Shown: piece after piece, positions 36,701 to 48,000 of the stretch
Layout: each line of letters starts with the position of its first letter
Position numbering within the stretch: position 1 is the first letter of the stretch
Assembly (NCBI GenBank): GCA_013399305.1
Contig: VXAI01000015.1
Location: forward strand, 40,702 to 104,701
Origin: Rostratula benghalensis
Taxonomy: Eukaryota; Chordata; Aves; Charadriiformes; Rostratulidae
Length of the DNA: 64,000 nt
Reading direction: 5' to 3'
Program-made: the position numbers and the translations under genes
Notes under the pieces: model-generated
The model's database searches: none
What the model saw: only the letters and a program-made list of their open reading frames with translations
Told to the model about the DNA's origin: nothing

Positions 36701-39700
36701 GGAATCTGTACTGGGAACAAGCTGTCCCACAGAGATGTCCATATTTGATATTGTTCCTATCAGCTCACAGTGGGCGCACTATTACCCACAGAAATAAGCA
36801 TGCATCTGCCTCCTCACAGATACCCAAACGCAATCTCTTACACTCTGCCATACACAGCCTGACACTGCAGCAATCCCAGCCAAATAAACCCAAGAACATC
36901 AGTCTGTCCTCATATTTGCAAATAGTGCCAGACTACCAAATGCTATTACCCATACACACACAGATAAATAGCAAAAATACCTCCATCCATTCAGTCACAC
37001 CTTTTTGCAGCTATGTGTTAATATGTATCTAATGTTGGAAATTTATATACAAAAGTTAAAAATATTTGTATGTCAATTCAAATGTGTACCCCTGAACATG
37101 TTAAATATACATAAATGTGCACCCCAGTATTATATCTTAACAATAAGTAAAACATAAACATTGGATTCCTATAATAACACGACTTTAAAGACATGCCCAA
37201 TCATATGATTAGCACACTTTTTATGGAAACGTATGAGTGCATTGTTTGTCAGATATTCACCCAGTGCATTGCATATTCTTCTGGTGAAGCAAAGCTCCCC
37301 CCAGTTACCTGAGAGTCAGAGCTTTCTCGCCTCTGTAAGAAATCTCTGTCTTACTCATGCGTTGATATTTGTAGCTCTAGGAGACACTTAGATCTTTATT
37401 TCTGAAACCTCTTCAACCAACAGCCCAAAAAAGAGACATTATTTGCCATTATTGATCAAAGAGCTTTTGTTTTTCCCAGCTTTCAGCCACTAAGTGATCA
37501 CATATCCCTTGTGCCAGTTCACTAAAACATAAAACAAAATTCTGTCACAGAAGCACACTGCTGGCATGCAAAGTCCTACCTGTCATAGGAGAGAGGTCCA
37601 GCTCCCTCGTGGAAGGGTCACAGCTGGACAGGTCTCCGTCCTAAACAGGCCCTGGAAACCCATGGTGCCCTAAGAGTTCTACAAAATAGGATTCATTAGT
37701 GATGTCTCCAACTACCCTGATGTAGAATAAGTATATCTGATAAAAAGCTTTATTTGTACTGATTCTCTAGACCAACAGGATTTATTGTGCATAGAGCAGA
37801 CATAAATGAGAGTAAGGCTATTACGTATAATGGACTCTCTGAGGGTCACCTCTGCTCATATCTAGGATCCAAAGTCTCTGAACAGTTTTATTCCTCTTTC
37901 CATATGTTCTCCAAAAGCCTTAGAATGATTCAGCCCATTTCTTCCCAAGCAATTTTCCTCCTTTATCATTTTAGGGACCTTCTTTCAAATTCAAAACAGA
38001 AAACCTCTTCATGACGTTACTTACCGCTTGAGTCAGATTTTTGGAGGGACACATACCCTCCCCCTCCTTTTGCACTGGCAGTCTGGGGCTCTCTGATGGT
38101 AGAATCTGCACGTGCAACGATACGCTCAGAGCCCTGCAAAGGCAGATGCCTTGGTGCGCAAAACGAGAGCCGATGCTGAAGCCCCCATTTCTGACATGTG
38201 TCAGTCACGTCGGTTGCCACGTGGTCTTCAGCGAGAGAGGAGGAGGAGGATGGCCTAGGTCCTACCCCAGCCGCTCTCCACACGGCAGTGGTTACCGCGG
38301 CTGAGTCACGGCCACCTTCGCAGCCTGGCAGTGGTAACCAAACCCCTGTACCTGCTGCCGCGCCGAGCGGCTGTCAGCACCCAGCAGTGTCTCTGGGCAT
38401 TAATGAGGGTGAACTCTGGAGTGAGGTGCACAAGGTGTCGGTACTGATCACGGGTGGTTTTCATCTGCTGTTTTATCTAAGGCAGGAGGGCAATAACCCC
38501 TCCTGCATCCGGTCTAAGGAGCTGGAATTGTTTTATTACTTGGTGTTGATGAAAGCGGAACAAATGGGATGACATGTTTGAAAATACCAGGTCTGTGAAG
38601 GATGAAACTGCAGAGCCAACGCGCTCCGACAGTTCCATCCAGCACAGAGATGCCTCTGGGAAGGTTACGAGTGGCAAGCTGGTCATTTCTCTGGCACAGC
38701 CCACTTTTGCACAGACGTAAACCAGTGTGTGTCCTAGTTTGCTAGTCCTGAGCAGCCGCCATTAGTTTCCAGAGGAGCCTGTGGTTAAATAGCAAAGGAT
38801 CATCCTTCGCAAACTGATCAAGGGCACCATCTCCAGGGACGTGTGGTGAGGCTGGAGGGCACCTGGAAGGCAAGGAGAAACTCCCCATGGTTGAGGGGAA
38901 AAGCTGAGAATGAGACGACAAAAAAGATGGCGTTTCTGTGTTTCCAAATTCTCAGACGTTTTGGATTTGCCTGGGAGCCATAAGAGGAATTAGAAAAGGC
39001 ATTTAAACCAGAAAGCAGTGCATTTTCATGCTCATCTCTTCTTCCTGGTGCAGTGTTGGAATTTTCCTATACTCTTTTATATCCTCCCCCTTCTTCCAAG
39101 AAATTCAGATTGGATGTTTGAAGTTGCAGTGTTTCCTGAACATGGTGAATCCTTGTCCTGTTTTGTTTGTAGATGACCTTGATGATGTATATGTTGTGTG
39201 TCTGCCTTCATGCCTGGTTTCAAAATGCTTGCATATGGAGTTGAGGCTGGGGAGGAGGGGGAAGTTCCTACCTTTTTGTGAGGACTGACTATAGGAGATG
39301 GCACTGGGATGTTGGCTGTAAGAGAGCTCATGGCTGTCCCTGTTCTGCCAGAAGGACAGGGATCAAGCAGCGATCCAAGCACATGATGGTATAGCCCTGC
39401 TGGTTACAGGGACTGCTTCCAGCTGTTTTCATCTGGCTGTTTCAGTGGAAGCTGCAGTAGGAAATATAATCGGAGCTCTAGAGGAGATCATAACTGCTGC
39501 AGGATCAGTCTCTGCTCCAGGACTTGGTGCTGGGGAATGATGTAGGAGCTTCATGAAGGTGCTCAGAGTACCACCAGGTGGGGAGGCTACACGTATGGCT
39601 GTGCTAGCCCAGGTCTCTTCTATTTTGCAGGAGCACTTCTCATCCCCCTGTCCAGCAGATGAGATGGAGAGGGGCTTCCACAGGGAAGCGTTCAGGCTAA

Positions 39701-42700
39701 CATGTCTCCCCTTGGGGAGGATTGCTGGGAAGCCTTGCTAGATAGATGGTATTAAACATGTCATCACCTTCTTGTTTCTTCTCTCACTTTCTGGCATGTC
39801 CCAGAACTGTTTGTACCAACAAGTGTTATTCTGAAGCTATATTTGTGGCAAACTTGAACATGGTATGTTCTCTTTTTGCAGGATAGAGAACTGCGTCCGG
39901 AAGAAATTGAAGGTAAAATTTGTCACTCCTTCTGTGTCGCCTTTCTCCCTGCCCAGTGAAAATCTACTGGCTGGCCCTTCCAAGTTGGGCCCCAGGGGGT
40001 GAAATAATTTGGGGCAAATCAATGGAGATGATTACTGGAAAAATTCCTGGCAACCCCAGTAAAAAGAAGTAATATGTAAGACTGCAAGAGTGCTGACTGT
40101 GGAGGAATTTCCATCCATTGCAGATTCTTTGGGGTGGGAGGATAATTAAAATAATGGGATATTAGCTATCGTTAGCTGTCCACCCCAGCTCCCACAGAAA
40201 CTGTTGTAGAGCATGATACAATAGTATGGCTCCAGGGAGGCTGTTTTATCTGCTAATCCCTGCAGTGGGTGCTGTACAATATTGAGCAAGGGTAAAAGTT
40301 GGGAAAGTATAATGCTTCCAGTGTCTTTAAGGAGTGCAGTTTAGGAACGATCAGTTCACGGCACTTGCAGCACAAGCAAGCTTTTCTGTAAGGAATGGGT
40401 CAGCAGTGCTGCTGATAGAAGAGCTTAGCATTGCTCCAGTCACTGCCTCTTTGCAGGGAGATCTGCTTGGAAAATACAGAGTATCTTAGGGAATCTGGCC
40501 TCATAAACTGCTGCTAATTCTGGGGAGGTTTCTTGGAAAAGATATTTCAAGCTGTCACTGACAATATTCTCCTTCTGATCCACTCCCACAGAATTAAGAG
40601 AAGCCTTTAAGGAGTTTGATAAAGACAAGGATGGGTTTATTAACTGCAGGGACCTGGGGAACTGCATGCGAACCATGGGCTACATGCCTACTGAGATGGA
40701 GTTAATAGAGCTCTCCCAGCAGATCAACATGAACCGTGAGTAATGTCCACCTGGCTGTACCTCCCCATTGCTGCTGTGCCCTGCGTCATTGCCTCTTGCT
40801 CTCTCAGTCTCCTGCTGTCTCTTTTCCTTTGGATTTTCCCCTCCTCTTTTTTTGGTTCTCATTTTCACTCCTTATCACCTCTCCTGTTTGATTGTGGTCC
40901 CTAGCAGTCGATACCTTTGTTTTGCACTTATCAGAGGGGCTGTGTGGACTGTGCTGTATGGGAACAATGTGTGGAAGGGCTGTCCTTCGTTTTTATGCTG
41001 GCAGGTATAAAACTGCCCTTGATGCGGGCAGTTGGACATTGGTGCACAGGTTGTGGGTGCTGTCATATTAAAGTTGTTGTTAGAGGGTGTCAGATGGAAG
41101 AAAGAGCTTGGGAAGACGGAGATGGTTTGGTCAGAATGGGCTGCTCACAACACATGGTGGGTGTTCATGGATCTGCTGTGTGAGTGAGCTGTGCTGGCTG
41201 TGTCAGATGGGGGCATCTGCTGGAGTCATGGAAAAATGCGATAAATGTGTGCGATTCACTGTAGCTGTGTTTGTGCCCCTTGCCCTTCACCATCACTTTT
41301 GTTGCCTCTTGTCTGTAGAAGTGAGAAAAAGCGCATTTAGTGCATGTTATTTCTGACACATAATGATGTAAAAAGAGCAAGTTACTTGGTCAAGGGAAGG
41401 AAAACAGTTGTGACATACACAACCAGTCACACACAAAAGCAGCTGGTAACCCTAGCACACAAGTGCTTAGAAATATCAGTGTTGCTGCCAACATTCAGAT
41501 AGAGGACAAACAAGGAAAAGGACCAATACAATGAATAAACTGTTGGATGTACATTAGCCACTGCCCATGGAGCAAGACTCCACCACTGCTGCAGGGCACT
41601 GCCCAGCCCATGCAGGAACGTCATGCTGTGCCCTTGCTATACCCTTTGGCACAGGCACAGCAGAGGGCTGCTAAAAGCACTAGAATGATCAAGCCTCTAA
41701 TACCTAGTACGTGACACCATAAGGATGTGACAGTCCATGGCATCCTAGGATAGAATAACTTGGGTTTATTCCACCTAGCCCACAATCCAGGAAATACAAA
41801 GACAATGTAAAACTACCTCTGCTTTTCCTTCCACTGCTGTGCACCTTCTGTGCTCTGCTTCCTGGAGAACCAAGCTCTCTCTGGGGCACGCAGAAGTGCA
41901 AAGTGAGTGTTGGACTTGGCTAACGTATGGAATTCTTACACATGATCTTTCATCTTGTCCCAAGTGGGTGGCCATGTGGATTTTGAAGATTTTGTTGAGC
42001 TGATGGGCCCAAAGCTTCTAGCAGAAACTGCAGACATGATTGGTGTAAAAGAGCTCCGAGATGCCTTCAGAGAGGTGAGTGCTCCGTACCATGTGCCCCC
42101 CAGAGAGGTGAGCAACAGGAGACAGGAAAGAGAGAAGACCCACTGGGGAAGAGAAGAGGAGGAGGAGGAGAGAGAAACACAGTGGAAAACAGAGAAAGAG
42201 TCAAGCCAGGCATGAAACAAAGGAAGAGCAGAGAAAGTCACTAAGATAAGGGAAGCATTGAGGCAAGGAGGAGGAAAGCTGATGCAGACACAGCAGTTAT
42301 AAGGGGTTTCTGAGAAGGAAAGACAGACTGGATCCAAAAAGCACCCAAAGGAGGAAAAGCAGGGGGAAAAGGAATACAGGAAAAATAGGGCACTCAGGAG
42401 CAGGACAGTACAAAATCCAACTCAGAGCAAGATCCTTTTCCTTTAACTGCATTTCTCCTGCTGGTATTTTTCATGTACTTGCAGTTTGACACCAATGGTG
42501 ATGGGGAGATCAGCACCAGTGAGCTGCGAGAAGCCATGAAAAAGCTTCTAGGGCAGCAGGTGGGCCATCGGGATATTGAGGAGATCATCCGGGACGTGGA
42601 TCTGAATGGAGATGGGCGTGTGGATTTTGAAGGTGAGAAGGGATGAACACTCCCTGTCCATCTGCTCTGGTATGAGACAGAGTTTCAGCTCAGAGGTGGG

Positions 42701-44491
42701 AGCAGAAGAGAAGATTTGCATGCTTGGGGCCCAAGTATCTGAAGTATGGAGATAAAAGCAAACAAGTCTTGGGTTTTTTTTCCTATCAGCTGTGGAAAAT
42801 GGAGAATATTGGCCCACATGGGAAATTCCTCAGCTGAAGTGTGTGTTTGTGTATCATCTCTTGCTGCATCTCAGTTTCAATTAGGTCTGTCTCCATAACT
42901 CTAGCATTGTAAGAGATATGCCCTGTCACAGAGAAGCAGATTCTGGTGCACAGGTGCTACGCCACCCTTCTTTTTATGGGGAGTTTTTCTTTTTATTAAA
43001 TCTGTTGCAAGAGCTGTGAGGAGGCTGGATTGGTTTGGAAAATGCATTGCACCTTCCATTTAATTTCCTCTGGCTCACCTTCTTATCTGGATTTATAGAG
43101 AATTTGTTTCTGTGCCTTTATGCCAGAAGATGGTCACATATCAGAAGTACTCATTAGGACTGCAGATATCTATGCAGATGCAGATGTAGAACCATCATGT
43201 TAAATCATAGAGATAATTAATTTCTTCTTCCACTTTTCATGCCAGAAGGACTTTGAAAAACAAGAGTGGTTAGGCTACTATCCTAGCCATTAGCCACAGC
43301 AGGAGCAATATTAATAGAGATCAGGGCTTTTGGCAAGGGAAGCAGTTGATATCAGACCGCAAAGCAGATATAAGAGCTGGAAGGTGTGAGAGCATGGCAG
43401 GCTGTTTGTTGTCCTAGTGCAAATCCAGATGTCCCTTTGCAGTAAGGGTGAAGCACAAGAGCTGCAGAATTAAAATAAAATGGACATAATTTTTTTTTGG
43501 CTCAGACGCATTCCTGGGTCTTCTGCATGACCAGGAGTCTCGGTCCTCAGGATTACTGAAGGTTCTGGGAGCTTTGAAAATGTGAAAAAAAAAAAGAAGT
43601 GTCTCTCTAGAAAGTATCTGGTAGCTGCAGTTCTTCTAATGCACTGGCTGATTACATGACAGTAGCTCTTCTTGTTTCCTACAGCTAAATTATGCTAGAC
43701 AGCTAAAATACGTGAAATGCTATCCCAGTATCATTTTCTCTGTGAGTTACTGCTTTAGTTGTCAAAGGACAGCTCCATCAATGGAAAAGGAGAAGTCAAG
43801 GGGGTAATTTCCGCTGGCCTCCTCTTTGCAGAGTTATTAGTTCCTTGGCAATTGAAGTGCAGAATGAAAACACATTTATATTTGATGGCATTTACACTCA
43901 ATTTGAACAATTGTAATTGACTTCACAAGCGGCAGGGTGGTGAATAAATAGATCCAGGGCATCCTTACAGTTAACCTTTATTTTTAGAAGCAAGAAGTCC
44001 ATTGAAGTAAACTTTTTTCTGCAAGAATGCTGGTACCTCCCAAAACCTTGGTGTCTCTGTGAAGGGACAAACTTACTAAGAAATCATACTGTGTTCCTCA
44101 GACTATAAATCAAGGTTTGCTGCAGTTGCAGTTACAGTTACAGTGAAGGGAGCACCTTCCAAGCACTGCTTGCTGTGGTGTCTGACAAGGAGTTGCTTGT
44201 GCATGCAAGGCTGTACACTGGCTGGGAAGGAGTCCGAGGCAATGAATTGACCTGCTGGTGGGATTCGAACACCATATCTAATGCAAGGATTAAAGCCTGT
44301 TTTGTGTGAGCTCTCCAGGGCTGGTCACGGAGTGGCACAAGAACTGCTGGCAGGGTCTGGGCTCTCAGTTTCAGCCTGGCTGCATGCTGTCTCCAGGGAG
44401 TGAGAGCTGGGTTTGGGACCATGGATGCCTTCTGCTTCAGGGCTGTCTTTTCTTGTTGGTTGCAGAGTTTGTTCGCATGATGTCCCGTTGA
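18134..44491 (+). CDS. CABP1: Calcium-binding protein 1 (caldendrin / CaBP1), whole gene
   Basis: Neuronal calmodulin-like calcium sensor. In mammals CaBP1 binds the IQ region of voltage-gated Ca channels and InsP3 receptors, and caldendrin sits at postsynaptic densities. Exons here predict three products: 353 aa (caldendrin: 18,134 exon plus shared exons), 226 aa (L: 31,438 and 36,122 exons plus shared) and 167 aa (S: 31,438 exon plus shared). The human short and long myristoylated forms are, from memory, 167 and 227 aa. In caldendrin numbering EF1 is 221-232 (DKDKDG, ending in D not E, as in the Mg-binding site of the family). EF2, near 257-270, is degenerate. EF3 is 298-309 (DTNGDG) and EF4 is 335-346 (DLNGDG). 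The ATG at 18,134 follows an in-frame stop at 18,059 with no other ATG between. All junctions are GT-AG and phase-consistent. Confidence 0.96.
19046..19066 (-). promoter_or_regulatory. Possible RE1/NRSE (REST) site
   Basis: Compared with my recollection of the 21-bp RE1 consensus on the reverse strand, 17 positions match. Both half-sites are present, with CTCTC on one side and GGTGCTG on the other. The mismatches are at consensus positions 7, 10, 20 and 21. Many neuron-restricted genes carry RE1 near their promoter and CABP1 is brain-enriched, so the location makes sense. A GC-rich island can give such partial matches by chance. Confidence 0.3.
20860..22740. repeat. Degenerate tandem-repeat field in CABP1 intron
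   Basis: Nearly 1.9 kb in which variants of a few short words recur at irregular spacing: GTGATGTGGT / GTAATGATGTA, GCAGCAGGACAG, and ACAATATTCCAG / CAATCCTGTGGCAG. The words appear all the way through but no two units are identical, which suggests an old, decayed minisatellite with units of roughly 40-60 bp. Minus-strand open frames here are rich in repeated CCHIS/YCCHIN-like strings, an artefact of the repeats. No open frame looks like a gene. Confidence 0.6.
23429..23706 (+). CDS. Candidate exon of unknown product within CABP1 intron
   Basis: A textbook acceptor (C-run, ctggtctccttgcccgcag) is followed by a frame open from 23,360 to a TGA at 23,708. The frame begins [18 protein letters not shown] and continues with a basic, Ser/Pro-rich stretch ([11 protein letters not shown]). 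Codon choice looks like coding DNA, with CTG, CAG, GAG and AGC frequent, and CpGs are more common than in the flanks. The best donor, AAG|gtgaag after 23,706, exits in phase 2. That does not fit a phase-0 junction to the shared exon at 39,882, so a role as a CABP1 cassette is doubtful. I do not recognise the protein. Confidence 0.25.
24060..24440. promoter_or_regulatory. Intragenic CpG island with CTCF-like site
   Basis: A compact, very CpG-rich island inside the CABP1 intron, away from any recognised exon. At 24,267-24,283 it holds GGCGCCCCCTGCTGCGG, close to the CTCF core. It may be an alternative or antisense promoter, an enhancer, or an insulator. Open frames of 95-236 codons crossing it on both strands look like composition artefacts. 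Confidence 0.6.
29815..29856. repeat. Perfect 21-bp tandem duplication
   Basis: Two adjacent identical copies of a 21-mer starting TTGATAGTTCATCC, the second beginning at 29,836. Recent local duplication or replication slippage, in intron. Confidence 0.95.
31027..31195. repeat. Duplicated 78-bp unit with CT-rich microsatellite
   Basis: A unit starting TTAATCTGATGTAG followed by a long CT-rich tract occurs at 31,027 and again at 31,105, giving an exact period of 78 bp. The CT tract continues to about 31,195, and a GA-rich tract at 31,259-31,283 can pair with it. Minus-strand Arg/Glu-repeat open frames here are artefacts. The block ends about 240 bp upstream of the myristoylated CABP1 start codon, so it probably lies in that promoter or 5' UTR. 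Confidence 0.9.
31438..31482 (+). CDS. CABP1: CABP1 alternative first exon (myristoylated S/L forms)
   Basis: Fifteen codons, [15 protein letters not shown], then the donor AAG|gtatgt in phase 0. It differs from the human MGNCVKYPLRNLSRK at only two residues. Gly2 with the following small/polar residues is a classic N-myristoylation signal, which sends S- and L-CaBP1 to membranes. The downstream partner is either the 36,122 exon (L) or the 39,882 exon (S); both keep frame. A TTTATAA element lies at 31,398, but only about 34 bp before the ATG, so it may not set the start site. Confidence 0.95.
31540..31547 (+). promoter_or_regulatory. CRE-like element TGACGTCG
   Basis: Seven of eight bases match the CREB site TGACGTCA, including the palindromic GACGTC. 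It lies 58 bp past the donor of the S/L first exon. A CREB site here would suit an activity-regulated neuronal promoter, but one motif is weak evidence. Confidence 0.3.
31677..32260. repeat. GT-rich low-complexity region
   Basis: [12 protein letters not shown] (TG)n runs, TGTC repeats and GTGTGTGCATG words, densest at 31,677-31,692, 31,815-31,865 and 32,006-32,022. Overlapping Cys/Val-rich open frames are artefacts of the repeat. Confidence 0.85.
36122..36298 (+). CDS. CABP1: CABP1 L-form-specific cassette exon
   Basis: 59 codons, phase 0 at both ends, acceptor ctgggaag and donor CCT|gtacgt. It encodes [18 protein letters not shown], a short variable part, then [19 protein letters not shown] and [10 protein letters not shown]. 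The second half is nearly identical to human L-CaBP1. Because the exon is a multiple of three and in phase 0, including or skipping it gives the 226- or 167-residue protein. Confidence 0.94.
36299..39881 (+). other. CABP1: CABP1 intron before the shared exons
   Basis: AT-rich and ordinary to about 38.0 kb. A CpG-containing patch at 38,200-38,290 includes the perfect E-box CCACGTGG at 38,217. No exon, transposon or RNA gene is recognised. Confidence 0.8.
39882..39912 (+). CDS. CABP1: CABP1 shared exon 1
   Basis: 31 nt between ctctttttgcag and the donor G|gtaaaa. It encodes [10 protein letters not shown] plus one base of the next Glu. This short exon is the junction where the caldendrin, L and S N-termini all join, since each ends in phase 0. 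It forms the lead-in to EF-hand 1. Confidence 0.96.
40592..40735 (+). CDS. CABP1: CABP1 shared exon 2, EF-hand 1
   Basis: 144 nt after ccactcccacag, ending ATGAACC|gtgagt in phase 1. It encodes [20 protein letters not shown], then [20 protein letters not shown] and the start of EF-hand 2. The EF1 loop ends in Asp at position 12 instead of the usual Glu, which in this family favours Mg binding. Confidence 0.97.
40736..42484 (+). other. CABP1: CABP1 introns around shared exon 3
   Basis: Two introns, 40,736-41,964 and 42,075-42,484. The first holds nothing recognisable. The second is purine-rich just after a secondary donor at 42,108. Confidence 0.8.
41965..42074 (+). CDS. CABP1: CABP1 shared exon 3, degenerate EF-hand 2
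   Basis: 110 nt after cttgtcccaag, with the main donor at 42,075 (GAGAG|gtgagt), phase 0. It encodes [20 protein letters not shown], then [16 protein letters not shown]. The EF2 loop lacks the regular acidic ligands, as in all CaBP1 proteins, so this hand does not bind Ca. A second in-frame donor with the same GAGAG|gtgag core lies 33 nt further on. Confidence 0.97.
42485..42632 (+). CDS. CABP1: CABP1 shared exon 4, EF-hands 3 and 4
   Basis: 148 nt after gtacttgcag, ending GAAG|gtgaga in phase 1. It encodes the canonical EF3 loop [12 protein letters not shown], the linker helix ([20 protein letters not shown]) and almost all of the EF4 loop [11 protein letters not shown]. Both loops have Asp at 1, 3/5 and Gly at 6, so both should bind Ca with typical affinity and drive the Ca-dependent switch of the C-lobe. 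Confidence 0.97.
42633..44465 (+). other. CABP1: CABP1 last intron
   Basis: 1.8 kb of ordinary intronic sequence. I see no exon, repeat family or motif worth naming. Confidence 0.8.
44466..44491 (+). CDS. CABP1: CABP1 last coding exon
   Basis: After ttggttgcag, 2 nt complete Glu of the EF4 loop (position 12), followed by FVRMMSR and a TGA stop at 44,489-44,491. The C-terminal FVRMMSR is identical to the human protein. Confidence 0.96.
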
Positions 44492-45060
44492 AGACAATTC
44501 TCAGCCACAGAAGAATCAGCACCTTAGAGAGGGCAGAAGAGGACCTAGGTGGAGCATCTAGCCCCGATGTTCCCACATGAAGGTTTATCGGCTGGCTGCA
44601 ACTGGGACATTGCAAGATGACCTGCTGCTCCTCCCTCTTGCTGGTCCCCATGCCCCTCCACCCTTTCACACTGTGAAAGACTTGCATCTTCCTACAACTG
44701 GAACCATTCCTTGAAGACGATTGCAGGAAACTGCAGAGCCAGGACTTGCCATGATGCTTTCATGGCATATTTGCAACTTCAGACTCCTCCTCCCCAGCTT
44801 TATTCTCCCACCAGCTGCTGCAAAGCAAAAGCAGGATAAATCCTCTTGGCTTGGTGGATGAGAGCAAAGCCATTGGGACTGGTGGCAGCCTCAGGGCGTG
44901 CTCTGCACTTCTTGGTTTCCCTTGGTGAACCGTGTCTGTGTTTGCTGTCTCTGTTGTGTGTCTGTCTGTGTGGAGTTATTTATGCTTCCCCAGCACATAT
45001 TTGCATCTCCTGTGGTTATGTTTACCAAGAGTAAATTCAAATACATGTCTTGTGGGGGGA
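44492..45060 (+). other. CABP1: CABP1 3' UTR (probable extent)
   Basis: Non-coding sequence after the stop. No AATAAA is evident in the first few kilobases. A variant signal, AGTAAA at 45,030, is followed within 20 nt by a GT-rich stretch (cttgtgggggg) and is my best guess for the poly-A site. An ATTAAA at 47,151 is a more distal alternative. The true end cannot be fixed from sequence alone. Confidence 0.4.
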
Positions 45061-48000
45061 AAGCGATAAATATGCACGCTGAAACAATGTGGAGCCTGGA
45101 TGTCCCTTGTGAGAGGTGGTGGCTGGGCTGGGGGAAAAGGGCTGCAGCAGATGTACACCACGGTATCTGCACTGGGTTCCAGAGGCAAGACCTTGCTGCA
45201 GGAAGGGGCGTCACTGCCGGCCACTAAGCCTGAGGCAGGGCTCCCTCTTGCTGTCCTCATGGTGAAGGGGCCTGGAGGTGCATCCCAGGAAGGGCAGCGT
45301 GGAGGGTCCCCACCTCTGCATCCTCCTCTCTTGCAAGGGGGAAGGTGAGAGCCCCTGTGGCAGCGAGGCAAGGAGCAATGGGAGAAAGGGTACAGAGGGG
45401 AGATGGGTGGGAGGGCGATAGGCAGCAAGAGTCAAACCTCCCCCTTTCCAGAGCATTTCAAACACAACTGTGAGCTTATGCACAGTGTGCTGGAGGAGCT
45501 GAGCTGTAACACCATTGGTGCCAGGCATTGGCCTGGGAGCCTCCTTGCGTGGCAGTGCCCTGCTCTCCAGCTTGTTCACGCTCAAAAATGCTGTATGTGT
45601 CTGCAGTGGTGACAACCAGGTGCTTTAAGAAACATCAGATGCTCATCCTCTTTCTCCATTCCCCAAGATGCTCCCAACCTCCTGCTCCCTTCCCCAACTC
45701 TACCAGAGCTACAGTTGTCCCCTTGCTCTATGCAGAGGCTCAGTCACGAGTCGCCAGTACTGATTTCTGCTTGGCTTCAAAGGGCATCATTATTGCTGTG
45801 TGTTTCTCAGTGTGACTGGGAACTGTTTTCCTCTCAGTTGCCCCTTTTCTCCGACTGGGAGGTTAGAGACCAATATCCTCCCTCTTCCTCCATCTCAAAT
45901 CTTTCACTTCCCAGGTTCCCTTTCAAATTCTCAGGGTCCACAAATCCGTGTCCCAAAGGAGGATTTTCTCTCACGCTTTCCCGTTGCTGTGCCAACCAGC
46001 ATGGCTGCAGTGACAGCTGATATCCCAGCAATGGAAAAACTGTATTTCTCCTTGTATCTGTGTGTGTGTGTACTTGTGTTTGCACAGGCATGTCTTGTGT
46101 GGAAAGGCTTGTGTGCACGCACATAGAAGCAGGGAGTGCAGATAGGTACCTGAGAGGGCAGCAGTAGAAGAGTTTGTTTGCAAATGGGTGTATGCAAACT
46201 ATCTGTGGAGCTGGTCCAGTCCTAGAAATGTGGGTGTGAGCCAAGAAATTGGAAAATGGGTATTTACAGATTTCCATATTTCCTGGTACAGCAACGGAGC
46301 AGCATAGTGCTTAGGAGATGAGTGTGATAAACTGAACAGAGTCCAGAGTTCTGCTAAGTTATATATGTACTTAGGATAATACTGGGGAGGGAGGGACGTG
46401 TGCAAGCTTGTGTCTGCCACGGGGACCGTTGGTACATAAATGTGCTTCACTTAGGGTGGAGCCCATTGAAGAAGCAGAGTGTGTGTGTCTGCAGAGGAAG
46501 GGGAGAGCTGTGCTGCTTGCCTGTATGCAGCAGAGGCTGTGCCTGCCCACGGGGACCGGTGACAACCTGGGGCACGTGCCTTGTACAGTCGCCAGCCCAA
46601 CACACAGTCAGTGGCAACAGGCACAGAGGCTGCTTCTGCCTGCTTGTTCCTGGGTCCTGCACTGGGCAGTCACATCCTTTGCCCGCAGCAGCAGATGGCA
46701 GGACACGGTCTTAATCAATTTAAAATTGTAAGCCTGTTTCTGGAGGCTGCACTGATCCACAGCACAGCATCATGGTGGCTGGGGATGTTCTCTGCAAACT
46801 ACTGCCATTTGCACTTAGGCAGGTCCCACGTGTTTGTGTCGTGGCAGAGCTGTGTTTGTCTTCCCAAGAAATGCAGGGACACTGGTGCTAGGGGAAGGGT
46901 GGCCACAGGACACCTTTGTGTCATTGCAGAGGCAGTCCTGGAGCCACAACTACTTCCAGCAGAAGCTGCGTCCCTGCCAATTTATCTGCAGGTCTTTTCT
47001 GCCAGGTTTTACAGGTCAGACAGGGCAGGTCTCCAAAGCATTTTTCTTCCTTCCAGCAGAAGCTCTTGCTGCAAGCCTGGCTTTACTTGCATAAAAAACC
47101 CAAATAATCCCAGGGAGTTTTACTATTTTCTTGTGCAGAAAGGCTCAGAGATTAAAGTTCCAATCTAAATAATCTAATTCCAGTAATAATCTTTTTGCTC
47201 TCAGCTCCGATCCGGTACCAGGGAGGCTTCCAAATAACTCCATGTGGCAGGGCAGAGCTGGTCCCCTCGGGGCACCTCAGCCTTGTAGCCCCATGTGGTT
47301 CAGGAGGTGGTCCAGGCAGTGGGCCTGGCTCGTGTTGGCTTCTTAGATGTCTCGTTAGCTACGAGGCCTGCTTCTGACACACACATTTCCATTCTCTTTT
47401 GGGACATCTGGAATCCCAACTCCTTCCTGCAGTAAATGGCTAATACCCAAACCAGGTGCCCCCCTCCACTTATGAATTATCAGGGCTGTAGGCCTGGGCA
47501 GGACTGATTGAAGACTTCATGGCTGCCAGGGGACAGGGAGAGATCAAGGGATTGAGAAGGCAACCCTGAGCCTTTCACTTGTAGGTTACTGGTGTAAATC
47601 CAGCCTGCATCAAGGGACTGATGGCTGAGTGGATTAGTAACAGAGCCTTTGACATCTGGGACACAAGCTGGCATCAAGTTGTTGTGACCACAAGTAATGA
47701 TTCAGGGCCAGCGGTGTAGGGCATCGTGGACACAGGCCATCATGGCACGTCCACTGTCCTCTGCCAACATGAGCCAGGGCAAGCACTCCTCCTGCACCCG
47801 GATGAGCACAGCCACTACCCCTCCTCACCCCCTGCTACTCAGTTATTCCTTCCTGCTTCATGATGGGCTGCTGATTCCTGGGAAATAATCACCCAGGCTA
47901 GTTATCAGAAGATGCTCTGACTGGTGAGGTGGAGGAGGTACTGCACTGCTCAGTGCCTTGCCCTCTAAAAAGGCCGAGTCCTCAGATGGAAGGGAAAAAG

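Noticed and set aside
42075..42215. Extension of the exon-3 frame far into the intron (Glu/Arg-rich)
   Set aside because: Purine-rich intron read-through. Only the 33-nt alternative donor part has splice support.
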